NCBI RefSeq assembly: GCF_000725345.1
Contig: NZ_CP008852.1
Coordinates: 4,973,001-5,037,000, forward strand
Origin: Pelosinus sp. UFO1
GTDB taxonomy: Bacteria > Bacillota > Negativicutes > DSM-13327
Reading direction: 5' to 3'
DNA length: 64,000 nucleotides
The number at the start of each line of letters is the position of its first letter. The stretch's first letter is position 1. The translations under genes and the position numbers were made by a program. This document shows, in pieces, positions 7,997 through 17,200 of the stretch. Below the pieces are notes generated by a model, which made no database searches, had not been told where the DNA came from, and worked only from the letters and a program-made list of their open reading frames with translations.

Positions 7997-8057
7997 CAAG
8001 GGGACGGCAAAACATGTGGAAAGTAAGTTCATTTCCCCACGCTCTGACATCCCCTTG
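7997..8057. repeat. REP-like nested palindrome
   Basis: The outer arms are CAAGGGGA (7997-8004) and TCCCCTTG (8050-8057). The inner arms are GTGGAAA (8016-8022) and TTTCCCCAC (8032-8040). This forms a stable cruciform in AT-rich DNA with no ORF. The GGGGACGG segment resembles the remnant at 6708-6742 read in reverse. Confidence 0.5.
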
Positions 8058-8180
8058 TTTAATTTAAAAATATTTAACTGCCAATTCTTGCAATAAGAAC
8101 TGATTTTTAAGTCTAATTCGGAATAGTAAAATTGTAGGTCTTAGCGGAGGCTTAGCGTCTGCATGCAGTCAAGACGAAGC

Positions 8181-8220
8181 AAAGCGCATGTGTAGGTTAA
8201 AAAACCTCGCATGCGCTTTT
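8181..8220 (+). terminator. hairpin with T-tail, owner unknown
   Basis: AAAGCGCATG (8181-8190) pairs with CATGCGCTTT (8209-8218), and AGGTT/AACCT extends the stem near the loop. T residues follow. No gene precedes it within 350 bases on the plus strand, so it may end an unannotated transcript or a deleted gene. Confidence 0.5.
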
Positions 8221-8248
8221 AAAATTTCCCCTGAAACAAACTGTATGA

Positions 8249-8475
8249 TGGTTTCTTCTAGCCAGTGTTTCGGATAGAAGAAACCTCCTACAGGATGAAG
8301 ACGGGGGGATATAAATTGGTACTTGTCCAAGGGGGTATTTACGATCGTTTAAAAAATAATTAACGTCACCTAAAATGTCTCGCCAAACTTCAAAACCGTT
8401 TGCATCGGCTTAGCTGTCGCCGACAGGGATATCGGGAACTACCTTAGGGATGAAGCAGTGGGACTGCTCTTTTGT
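8249..8475 (+). other. structured non-coding stretch, possible IS200/IS605-type right end
   Basis: This lies in the 758-base gap between 7826 and 8584, where no ORF is supported. GGTTTCTTCTA (8249-8259) pairs with TAGAAGAAACC. Further on, CGGC/GCCG flank CTTAGCTGTC, then come a purine-rich GGGATATCGGGAACTACC and GATGAAGCAG. The segment ends in AGCAGT-GGG-ACTGCT with a T-rich tail (8454-8474). The last 90 bases recall the structured 3' ends of tnpB-type elements (GAAGCAG near the end), but no TnpB reading frame remains. It could equally be an unknown small RNA. Confidence 0.3.
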
Positions 8476-8485
8476 TTTGTTGGGT

Positions 8486-8576
8486 TAAAATATATTTGTC
8501 AATCTATACCTTTTGCTAGAGGCAATGATTTCAAAAACCACGTATTCTATAGAAAGATAGAATACGTGGTAGGGGG
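8486..8576 (+). repeat. dispersed upstream element, copy b
   Basis: AATCTATACCTTTTGCTAGA then GGCAATGATTTCAAAAACCA matches copy a closely. It is followed by a perfect 13-bp hairpin: CCACGTATTCTAT pairs with ATAGAATACGTGG around a six-base loop (8538-8569). The hairpin ends just before the ribosome site of the truncated lipase-like gene. Confidence 0.65.
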
Positions 8577-8584
8577 AATGTACT

Positions 8585-8947
8585 GTGGCAGTGACTAACG
8601 AAAAACATGGGGTAGTTTCTAATGCCTTATACCGTGAAGAGAACGATATTGATCTTACAAGTAACGGCTTTACCGAAATCGATTCGATGGGAAATGACAA
8701 GATCGGTTTCTATGCAGCAGCCTATAAACGAGGCGAAGATATTATCATTTCCTACCATGGTTCGGAGGATAATAAACCCCAGGAATGTGAGGACGCATTG
8801 GCATATTATAGTTATATTCGAAAAAGATATCCTGGGGCGAATATTATGACAGGTCATTCCCTAGGTGTAACGATGGTACAATACGTCGATAATACAATGG
8901 CTATTAGAGATGAAAATCAGGTATATGGGCCTGCTCAGTGGGTGTAA
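8585..8947 (+). CDS. truncated lipase-like (alpha/beta-hydrolase) protein
   Basis: The GTG start has AGGGGGA eight bases upstream and gives 120 residues. It shows YHGSED (about residue 56), which matches the oxyanion-side strand of class 3 lipases. MTGHSLGVTMVQYV (about residues 95-108) carries the GxSxG nucleophile elbow. The protein stops 13 residues later, well before the acid and His of the catalytic triad. The family normally exceeds 200 residues. The stop codon lies inside a terminator hairpin, so the truncation and its transcription end coincide. It is probably a gene remnant, although the upstream elements are intact. Confidence 0.55.
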   Translation: MAVTNEKHGVVSNALYREENDIDLTSNGFTEIDSMGNDKIGFYAAAYKRGEDIIISYHGSEDNKPQECEDALAYYSYIRKRYPGANIMTGHSLGVTMVQYVDNTMAIRDENQVYGPAQWV

Positions 8948-8959
8948 GCAGGCTTTTTT
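8929..8959 (+). terminator. terminator overlapping the end of the lipase-like gene
   Basis: GCCTGCT (8929-8935) pairs with AGCAGGC (8947-8953), then six T. The left arm is coding sequence and the stop codon is in the loop. Confidence 0.8.
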
Positions 8960-9087
8960 ACCCCGGAATGAAAACTGACACTATTGCTGTAAGACAACGA
9001 TCCAGGGTTACTGGAATAAGTAAATAAAAAACAAACACTTACTCCGCATCTATTGTTGGAGAAGGTTTGTTCTATACGAATCTCTCT

Positions 9088-9125
9088 GCCGTCTTTACCT
9101 TCAAGGTGAGACGACTCTTTTTTTT
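9088..9125 (+). terminator. terminator-like hairpin upstream of the diguanylate cyclase
   Basis: GTCT and ACCTT pair with AGGT and AGAC between 9091 and 9112, followed by eight T at about 9117-9125. Near-identical hairpins follow at 11447 and 17478. No gene lies between it and the previous terminator at 8929, so it may be an attenuator or a relic. The rest of 8960-9324 shows only a CTGGTT/AACCAG hairpin at 9149-9164 and the site at 9233. Confidence 0.6.
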
Positions 9126-9232
9126 GAAGCAGGGTAAAGCTAAACGACTGGTTTCCCAACCAGATAAAATCAAGTAAGTAAAGGCTTGTAGATTATAGTT
9201 GACTGTGTAAATAGCAGAGGAAAATTGAATAA

Positions 9233-9241
9233 TTTGTCGAA
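9233..9241 (+). promoter_or_regulatory. possible Spo0A box
   Basis: TTTGTCGAA matches the Spo0A-binding consensus TTTGTCRAA at every position. It lies 84 bases before the diguanylate cyclase start. A nine-base match can occur by chance in 64 kb, so support is weak. Confidence 0.3.
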
Positions 9242-9324
9242 ATAAAGAAGAATAATGCAAATGTGCTACGATGAAGTCGTCGAGTTTAAATTTTAGTTTA
9301 CGTAAGTGAGGGGGTGGCTTTTGA

Positions 9325-11412
9325 GTGCTTTTTGCCAAAATAGTACATAATGTTACTAAGCTGTGGAACAGACAAACTTTGAGGAAAACACTGAGTGTTT
9401 GTCTTGTTTGTATGACGATTTTTCCCTTGTTGCTATCTATGTTAATAACTGAAAATAAAAGTGAGAAAATTCTGACTAAATTAGCGTTTAATCAGAATCG
9501 CGATATTGCAGAGCAGACTGCTGAAGATATTGATCAGATGTTTAGTGAAAAAATTAAGGTGCTACGGATTGCCGTAAATACAGCTGAGATAAAGTCGATG
9601 CTGCCTGATAAGCAAAATGCCTTACTTAAGGCCATTACTAAGGCGGATGCTGATATTCAAATTGCGATTATAGCTGATAGTGCAGGCAATCAGATTGCTC
9701 GATCGGATGGGCGTGTAGTTGATGATGCGATTACGTATCGCGATCGGGAATATTTTCAAAGAATAAAACGAATCGGCGAGACAGTGGTTTCCGATGTTAT
9801 TATTGCGAAGAGCACTGGTTATCCGGGTGTTGTTATTGCTGAGCCAATCAAGGACGAAAATCAGCAACTGGTAGGCGTGCTGATTGTAAACGTGGAATTG
9901 AGATCCATTGTTGACCGGATTGACCAGATTAAGATTGGCCAAGCTGGTTATGCCTATCTGGTTAATGGAGATGGACGTATTTTGCTGCACCCAGATCGGG
10001 GAATGGTCGAGCAGGATGTCTCCTGGGTTGCACCAGTTAAGGCTGTGATGGATAAACAAACCGGTTTGGTAGAGTATGAATACAAGAAACAAAAGAAATG
10101 GGCTGCTTTCAGTTATATACCGCAAACGGGATGGGGCTTAATTGTTCAGCAGCCAGTAGAAGAAGCTTTAGCAGATGTAAGCGATGTTAAACGGACAACA
10201 TGTATGATTACGGTATTCTCCGCTGTTCTTGCAAGTTTAATTGGTATTGCCGTTGCCAATATGATGACAAGGCCAATCACTGATATATCAGAGGCCGCTG
10301 CCCGTTTAGCCAAAGGGGATTTGGATGCCAGAAGCTCGGTTACAACACGAGACGAAATAGGACAGCTAGCAGCTACGTTTAACTCTATGGCTGATAAGTT
10401 AGGTACAAGAACCAGTGCCTTGCTAGAAAGTGAAGAGAAATATCGCTCTTTGGTGGAGAATATCAGCATTGGTATCTACCGGGAAACAGGAGATGCCAAG
10501 TCCTTTATTAAATATGCAAATCCTGCACTTCTAAAGATGCTGGGATATGAGTCTATGGATGAACTATTAACGATTCCAGTATCAACGACATTTTGGAGTC
10601 AGGAAGAGTTCACTGCAGTTAGTGAATTGGTAGAGCAGGAAGGCACTGTGAAAAATAAAGAAATTCGACTGCGAAGAAAGGATGGAACAGCCCTCTGGTG
10701 TTCTATGACGGCGCTGAAGCATTATAATCATCAAACGGACACGTTTTGTATTGACAGTATGATTGAGGATATTACTGAACGCAAAATGGCAAACGAAAAA
10801 TTGTGTCAAGCTCACGCTGAGTTAGAACGGAAAGTAGCAGAGCGAACTAGAGAGCTGACGGTATTAAATAGAGAACTATGCCGGATCTCATTGCAAGATG
10901 GTCTTACTTGCGTCGCCAATCGGCGCTATTTTGACGAATTTCTAGAACGGGAATGCCAAGGAGCTAAACGAGAGCAAACGTCAATTGCTTTGATTTTGTT
11001 AGATGTCGATTTTTTTAAGTTGTATAATGATACTTATGGACATGTCGCAGGAGATGATTGTCTTAGACAAGTTGCCACTGCGCTAGGTGAGGGCGCGAAA
11101 CGTGGGACTGATCTAGTCGCGCGTTATGGTGGAGAAGAATTCGCTGTAATTTTGCCTGACACCGATCAAGCTGGAGCTGTTAAGGTAGGAGAACGTATTC
11201 TAACTCAGGTTAGAGAGTTGGCTATTCGACATAGGATGTCGCCAGTGGCTGAATTCGTTACAGTAAGTCTTGGTATTGCTGTCGCTATCCCTAGGGCAGA
11301 CTTGACACCAGAAAAGATGATTCTCGCCGCCGATCAAGCTCTTTACCAGGCGAAGCATTTAGGGCGAAACCAATTGCAGTTAGCGGGTGAACTAGATAGT
11401 ACCGAGTTTTAG
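9325..11412 (+). CDS. membrane diguanylate cyclase: dCache-HAMP-PAS-GGDEF
   Basis: The 695-residue sensor has a transmembrane helix near 20-42, an extracytoplasmic dCache-type domain to about 275 and a second helix near 292-312. HAMP (about 313-365), PAS (about 375-490, ending DITERK), a coiled segment and GGDEF (about 525-690) follow. The active-site motif is GGEEF at 602-606. The inhibitory site RGTD lies at 593-596, five residues before it, so the enzyme should make c-di-GMP under product inhibition. The signal is probably a small ligand bound by the Cache domain. The start is GTG with GAGGGGG upstream. The gene is monocistronic, bounded by two terminators. Confidence 0.92.
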   Translation: MLFAKIVHNVTKLWNRQTLRKTLSVCLVCMTIFPLLLSMLITENKSEKILTKLAFNQNRDIAEQTAEDIDQMFSEKIKVLRIAVNTAEIKSMLPDKQNALLKAITKADADIQIAIIADSAGNQIARSDGRVVDDAITYRDREYFQRIKRIGETVVSDVIIAKSTGYPGVVIAEPIKDENQQLVGVLIVNVELRSIVDRIDQIKIGQAGYAYLVNGDGRILLHPDRGMVEQDVSWVAPVKAVMDKQTGLVEYEYKKQKKWAAFSYIPQTGWGLIVQQPVEEALADVSDVKRTTCMITVFSAVLASLIGIAVANMMTRPITDISEAAARLAKGDLDARSSVTTRDEIGQLAATFNSMADKLGTRTSALLESEEKYRSLVENISIGIYRETGDAKSFIKYANPALLKMLGYESMDELLTIPVSTTFWSQEEFTAVSELVEQEGTVKNKEIRLRRKDGTALWCSMTALKHYNHQTDTFCIDSMIEDITERKMANEKLCQAHAELERKVAERTRELTVLNRELCRISLQDGLTCVANRRYFDEFLERECQGAKREQTSIALILLDVDFFKLYNDTYGHVAGDDCLRQVATALGEGAKRGTDLVARYGGEEFAVILPDTDQAGAVKVGERILTQVRELAIRHRMSPVAEFVTVSLGIAVAIPRADLTPEKMILAADQALYQAKHLGRNQLQLAGELDSTEF

Positions 11413-11446
11413 GCGAATAGCTTATCAAGTAAATATCCAACCCTTT

Positions 11447-11484
11447 GCCGTCTTTACCTTTCAAGGTAGACGGCTCTTTTTTTT
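11447..11484 (+). terminator. terminator of the diguanylate cyclase gene
   Basis: GCCGTC (11447-11452) and ACCTT pair with AAGGT and GACGGC (to 11474), with a two-base bulge. A T-rich run follows at 11475-11484. Confidence 0.85.
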
Positions 11485-11489
11485 GAATA

Positions 11490-11545
11490 AATTAAAATGT
11501 ATTTGGGAGTCTATACCTTTTGCGTTAATATGGGGCGGATCTAAG
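11490..11545 (+). repeat. dispersed upstream element, copy c (partial)
   Basis: AAAATGTATTTGGGAGTCTA followed by TACCTTTTGCGTTA aligns with copies a, b and d. The AGAGGTAATGATT half is lost or diverged. It sits directly after a terminator of the same sequence family as the one before copy d, about 150 bases upstream of the tolC-type gene. Confidence 0.55.
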
Positions 11546-11694
11546 TGTAATACTGTGTATGGACGTTGTATTTGTAAACGCTGAAAGAGTGGTAAGCGTT
11601 ATCCTAATATGTACATAATTGTAATAAAACTGAGTAAAAGCTGTCACCTTATATTGGTATAATTTAACGAAATCAATTTATTGGAGGTTGCTTT

Positions 11695-12987
11695 ATGAAC
11701 GTATATCAGCGATGTGTTGTAATGTTAATTCCTGTAATAGTATTCATGTCCTTTAGTCAATCCGTATTCGCGGCTCCTGTAGAACTATCCTTGGAAGATA
11801 GTATCACTTTAGCCTTAAAAAATAACTATGATATAAAATATGCGAAATCGGCTAGAGAGAAGTCTTATTGGGCTGTCAAAGAAGCAGCAAAGGCTAAAGG
11901 GGTTTCTATCAAATATGCTCATACAGACAGTCGTTACAATACTCCCCCTTCCTCTACATCATCGGTATACTCATATACCAGTAATTTTGACAACCAGATA
12001 TCCCTCAGCCTCCCCATTTATTCCGGTGGTAATTTAGAGAGCGTGATTGATCAGGCTAAACTTGATCTCAAAGTAGCCGATCTTGATGTCGACGCAGCGA
12101 AACAACAGCTTAAACTAACTGTCGTTACGGACTATTTCACCGTAATGGATTACCGTAATGCATTGCAAGTTGATCAAGAGACAGTAAATAACTATGTAAA
12201 TCACCTCAACCTGGTTAAGGCTAAGTTTGATTTAGGTTTGGTAGCTAAGACAGATATTTTATCAAGTCAGGTTAATCTGGCACAGGCTCAGGATAGCTTA
12301 ATTAAAGCAGAGAATAATTACAATAATGCGGTAGCGGCGCTTAATAATGCAATTGGATTATCTCATGGTACCGAGCTAAAGCTGAAGGACGAATTCAAAT
12401 ATGAAAAATATCCCTTAACGCTGGAAGAATGTATTCAATATGCCCAAATTCATCGACCGGAAATAGTCCAGTATGAAGCGAAAGTCGCTAGCGCGCAATA
12501 CGGTGTGAAAAGTGCCAAGAGTGGCTATCTGCCAACCGTCGATTTGACTGCTGAGCAAGATTGGTATGATAGTCATTTACCCGGTTCTAAGAACAGCAAT
12601 TGGCTGTTGAAACTTACTACTTCAATAAACGTTTTTGATTCCGGTGTAACCAACGCCAAAGTGAAACAAGCACAGCATAACGTGGACATGGTATTGGATC
12701 AGGCTGGGAAGGAACATGACTCCATCTTGTTGGATGTGCGTAAATACTATCTAAGTATGTACGAGGCAGAAAAACGAATTGAGACAAATAAAGTATCAGT
12801 GAATCAAGCGGAAGAAAATCTAATGATTCAGAAGACTCGATATGATGTGGGAGTAGGTACAAATCTTGACCTGCTTGATGCTGTATTATCCCTTGATTCA
12901 GCCAAGAAAGATCATATTCAAGCTTTATACGACTACAATACCAACAAAGCGGGGTTGGAACAAGCCATGGGTTTATTAGTGAAATAA
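11695..12987 (+). CDS. TolC-family outer-membrane efflux protein
   Basis: The 430-residue protein has a signal peptide (residues 1-26, cleavage near VFAAP). Two tandem OEP repeats follow, each with an LxxAIxxALxNN-type start (SLEDSITLALKNNYD and TLEECIQYAQIHRPE) and long coiled-coil helices. The family forms trimeric alpha/beta barrels that exit through the outer membrane, so the cell must be diderm. The ATG is preceded by TTGGAGGTT. It is the first gene of a three-gene operon with the adaptor and pump. Its length is normal. Confidence 0.92.
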   Translation: MNVYQRCVVMLIPVIVFMSFSQSVFAAPVELSLEDSITLALKNNYDIKYAKSAREKSYWAVKEAAKAKGVSIKYAHTDSRYNTPPSSTSSVYSYTSNFDNQISLSLPIYSGGNLESVIDQAKLDLKVADLDVDAAKQQLKLTVVTDYFTVMDYRNALQVDQETVNNYVNHLNLVKAKFDLGLVAKTDILSSQVNLAQAQDSLIKAENNYNNAVAALNNAIGLSHGTELKLKDEFKYEKYPLTLEECIQYAQIHRPEIVQYEAKVASAQYGVKSAKSGYLPTVDLTAEQDWYDSHLPGSKNSNWLLKLTTSINVFDSGVTNAKVKQAQHNVDMVLDQAGKEHDSILLDVRKYYLSMYEAEKRIETNKVSVNQAEENLMIQKTRYDVGVGTNLDLLDAVLSLDSAKKDHIQALYDYNTNKAGLEQAMGLLVK

Positions 12988-13031
12988 TTGTAAAAGATGC
13001 GTAGTAAGGTTGTAATCAGGAGGAATAGCAA

Positions 13032-14201
13032 GTGAATAGTAAACATTCAAATAAATTGTATTTTGGACTAATAATTTTGGTTGTTTTGATAGTTACTGCT
13101 GTTGTACGCAGCGGTTTGCTATCAAAAACTGAAGCGACTCAAATACCGAAGGCAGTAGAAGTAAAAGCTATGCAGGTAATACAGCAGGATGCTCGGACTA
13201 ACTACGAATTTGTAGGGCAAGTAAAATCGAAAAATGAAGTAAAAATAATGTCTAAAGTGTCTGGCAATATAGTGGAGAAGATGGTGAATGGCGGAGATAG
13301 CGTCTATAAAGGACAGCCATTGTTTCGAATTGATAATAAGCAATACAGGTCAGCCATAAATTCCGCTAGGGCGACCCTCAATAAGTCAAAGGCGACACTT
13401 AACAATGACCAAAAAGATGTGGAAAGATACAAGCAATTAACAGCTATCAATGGCATTGCTCAGCAAACGTTAGATACGCAGGTAGCCCAAGCAGAAGAAG
13501 ACGCTGCTACGGTCGCAGTTAACCAAGCTAGCTTGCAACAGGCAATCGAGGATGAACAAGATACTCTGATACTCTCACCTGTTGATGGCCGTATTGATGT
13601 GAATGATGTCAGCATGGGTTCTTATGTAGTAGCGGGGTCTACGACAATGGCTACAGTATCATCCGTAGATCCAGTGTGGGTGCAATTTAGTATGAGTGAA
13701 AATGAATATTTAGATCTTGTCCAGTTAGGAAACGGTACTTTACCAAGTACTTTTAAGGATAATCTTAAACTTACTCTTAGTAATGGAACCCAATATCCGT
13801 TGTTAGGGCGCATCGAACAAGTCGATAAAGGCGTTACTGATACAACAGGTACAATTACGCTAAAAGCCTCTTTTAGTAATCCGCAAAACATTCTCATGCC
13901 TGGTATGTTTGCTAGGGTAGTAACTCAGGGAGCATTACATCAGGGGGCTTTACTAATCCCGCAACGGGCAGTAACAGAATTGTTAAATAAGACGTTTGTT
14001 ACCGTAGTAACAGACGAGAATAAGGCAGAGAGCAGAGAAGTGACGATGGGAGAACGGATTGGCAATCTATGGTTAGTACAAAATGGACTAACTGTTAATG
14101 ATCGCGTTATTGTGGAAGGTACTAACAAAGTTAAAGCGGGAACCGCATTACAAGTAACGATGATACAAGCGGATGAATTGCAAATTCCGGCTAAGCGATA
14201 G
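13032..14201 (+). CDS. RND efflux periplasmic adaptor (membrane fusion protein)
   Basis: The 389-residue AcrA/MexA-type protein has an N-terminal anchor helix (about residues 8-27). A biotinyl-lipoyl half-motif follows (KIMSKVSGNIVEKMVNGGDS), then an alpha-helical hairpin, the second lipoyl half (LILSPVDGRID) and beta-barrel plus membrane-proximal domains. It bridges the inner-membrane pump and the TolC channel. There is no lipobox Cys, so it is anchored by the helix. The GTG start has AGGAGGA upstream. It lies 44 bases after the TolC gene and 12 bases before the pump gene. Confidence 0.92.
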   Translation: MNSKHSNKLYFGLIILVVLIVTAVVRSGLLSKTEATQIPKAVEVKAMQVIQQDARTNYEFVGQVKSKNEVKIMSKVSGNIVEKMVNGGDSVYKGQPLFRIDNKQYRSAINSARATLNKSKATLNNDQKDVERYKQLTAINGIAQQTLDTQVAQAEEDAATVAVNQASLQQAIEDEQDTLILSPVDGRIDVNDVSMGSYVVAGSTTMATVSSVDPVWVQFSMSENEYLDLVQLGNGTLPSTFKDNLKLTLSNGTQYPLLGRIEQVDKGVTDTTGTITLKASFSNPQNILMPGMFARVVTQGALHQGALLIPQRAVTELLNKTFVTVVTDENKAESREVTMGERIGNLWLVQNGLTVNDRVIVEGTNKVKAGTALQVTMIQADELQIPAKR

Positions 14202-14213
14202 GGGGGATTTTGA

Positions 14214-17200
14214 ATGGCACAATTCTTTATAAAACGACCTGTTTTTGCGATCGTTTTATCGATTATCATAACAATAATAGGCGTGACCGCTGCAGTAAAT
14301 TTACCTATAGCTCAGTATCCTCAGATCTCTCCGCCAACAGTTTCGATTAGTACAACGTACCAAGGAGCAAACGCTGAGGTCATAGATCAAACTGTAGCTC
14401 AGATCATTGAACAACAAGTCAATGGAGTGGAAGGAATGTCTTATATGTCTTCCACTAGTACAGATTCAGGTTCCTATTCGTTAAATGTTCAATTTGAGTC
14501 TGGGATCAATGCTGATACTGCAGCTGTACAGACTCAAAATCGGGTATCAGAGGCGACGTCAGCACTGCCAAGTGATGTTCAGACCGCCGGCATTACGACC
14601 AGGAAATCATCTCAAGATATGTCCCTGATTTTTAATCTCTATTCGGACGATGATACTTATGACGTAAATTTCTTGAAAAATTATGGCAGTATTTATCTTC
14701 TCGATCAGATAAAACGTGTCAGTGGTGTGGGAGAAGTATCGGAATTTGGTTCTGATTATGGTATGAGAATATGGTTGCAACCTGAGAAGATGGCAAATCT
14801 TGGAGTTTCTATAACGCAAGTGACTAATGCCATTACAAATCAGAATATCCAAGCACCTGCTGGCGCTATTGGACAAATGCCCGAAGATTCTCAGCAGGAA
14901 TTTCAATATAGTACCAGAATAAAAGGACGTTTATCTACTCCCAAAGAATTTGGGAATATCATTGTCACCGCCAAAGGAGACGGTTCGTTTATTCGTATAA
15001 AAGATATAGCGCGGGTGGAATTAGGAAGTAAATCCTACACGAATGCAAGCATGGTAAATGGTCATACTAGTGCAGGGTTTGCTGTTAAGCTAACAAGTGA
15101 TGCCAATGCTTTGCAGACAATTGGTAATGTAAAGACAGTTATTGCAAAGGCGTCAGAAAAATTCCCTGTTGGTATGCAATATAAAATTGTCGTAGATAAT
15201 ACTGAATTTATTAGGCAATCAATGATTGAAGTTATTAAAAGCTTTGCCGAAGCAATGCTGCTAGTTTTAGTTGTTGTATTTCTTTTCTTGCAGAGCTGGC
15301 GTGCTACATTGATTCCCATGCTAGCCATTCCAGTATCCTTGCTAGGAACATTTGCTGCTTTTACTGCATTAGGATTTACCATCAATACATTAACCTTATT
15401 TGCCATGGTACTTGCCATAGGGCTGGTAGTTGATGATGCGATTGTTGTTATTGAGGCTGTCGAGCATCATATGCGATACTCAGGACTTTCGCCGCTAGAC
15501 GCTACTAAGCGGGCGATGAGTGAAGTATCTGGACCAGTCGTTGCCATTGCCTTTGTATTAGCTTCCGTATTCATCCCCGTAGCTTTTTTTGGCGGGATGA
15601 TGGGGATTTTATACAAGCAATTTGCCTTAACCATTGCTGTAGCAATGGCTTTATCAGCTCTTATCGCTTTGTCTCTTACACCGGCTCTTTGCATATTATT
15701 ACTGAAGCCCTATGATTCAAATGCGCATAGTGGAATGGTCGGTAAATTTTTTGAACAGTTCAATCACTGGTTTGAAGGAAGAACTGAGAAATATGGAAAT
15801 GGTTTAATAAAGGTCATTTCCAAAGCGCGTTTATGCATGGTCCTATTAGTCGTTTTAAGTCTCTCGATTGGAGGATTGTATAAATTAGTGCCTACTTCTT
15901 TTGTGCCTGATGAAGATCAGGGATTCTACATAACATCAATTTCTTTGCCTGAGGCAGCGAGTCTAAATCGTACAACGGCAGCCATGAAAGAGTTTTTAAG
16001 CAAGGTAAGCTCTCAACCAGGAGTTGCGAATGTTATGTCCATAACGGGGTTAGATTTATTAGGGGGAGGATCTAAATCCAGTGCAGGGGCAATGTTTGTT
16101 TCATTGGATTCGTGGGAGCAGAGAAAAAGTCCCCAATTATTAGTAGGAGCCCAAATTGGGCAAACCTTTATGAGCGGCTCACATTTGCCTGAAGGATCTG
16201 TGATTGCTTTTGCTCCTCCTGCCCTACCAGGACTTGGTATGGTGGGTGGATTAACGTTAATGTTGGAAGATCAAAATGGGGGTTCATTGGATGATCTGGA
16301 TGATGTGTCCCAAGCTTTTGTCACTGCAGCGAAAGAAAGGCCTGAAATTGGATCGATTTCTTCAAATTTTAAATCCGATACACCAGGCTATCAATTTGAG
16401 GTCGACCGGGAAAAGGCTGAGAACATGGGCGTGGCCGTTGGAGATGTATTTACTGCCTTACAGGTGTTTCTCGGGGGATCGCAGGTTAATGATTTTAATG
16501 AATTTGGTCGTACGTACAAGGTTATTGTACAGGCAGAAACGGCTTTCCGTAGTGATATTAATGCGACACGGTACTTGTTTGTAAAAAGTTCTTCTGGGGC
16601 AATGGTGCCATTAAATACTCTGATAAAACCTACGAGTATCAATGCACCCGCGACCATCGTAAGATATAATGGTCTCAAAGCGGTTAAAATCAGTGCAACG
16701 CAGGCGTCGGGGTATAGTTCAGGTCAGGCAATGACTGCCTTGGAAGAAGTTGCAAAAACATTACCTAGTGGCTATTCTTATGAATGGTCAGGTCAAAGTC
16801 GTGAAGAAAGATTGTCAGGTAGTCGCACCCCCATCGTGTTTGGTATGGCGATTACATTTGCATTTTTATGTTTAGCTGCTCTGTATGAAAGTTGGAGTGT
16901 TCCCTTTGCAGTGTTGCTTACCGTTCCGGTAGGAATATTTGGTGCGTTCTTATCTCAGTATGCACGCAACTTAGAAAATAGCGTATATATGCAAATCGCT
17001 TTAGTTATGCTAATTGGCTTGGCAGCGAAGAACGCTATATTAATTGTAGAGTTTGCTAAAGTAAGAGTCGATAATGGTATGGATATCGTTCAGGCCGCCA
17101 TTGAAGCAGCCAAGATCCGTCTACGTCCTATTATTATGACCTCATTAGCGTTTATTATTGGTTGTGTTCCTTTGGCGGTTGCTACCGGTGCTGGCGCTGG

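Noticed and set aside
8365-8475. Known metabolite riboswitch
   Set aside because: I compared it mentally with SAM, TPP, ZTP, c-di-AMP, THF, glycine and fluoride consensus features; none fits.
8935-9159. 74-codon minus-strand ORF
   Set aside because: It spans two terminator hairpins, has no ribosome site, and shows no recognisable composition.
9130-9180. c-di-GMP (GEMM) riboswitch before the diguanylate cyclase
   Set aside because: GGGTAAAGCTAAACGACTGG is superficially similar, but the conserved GEMM helices and receptor pairing are not present.
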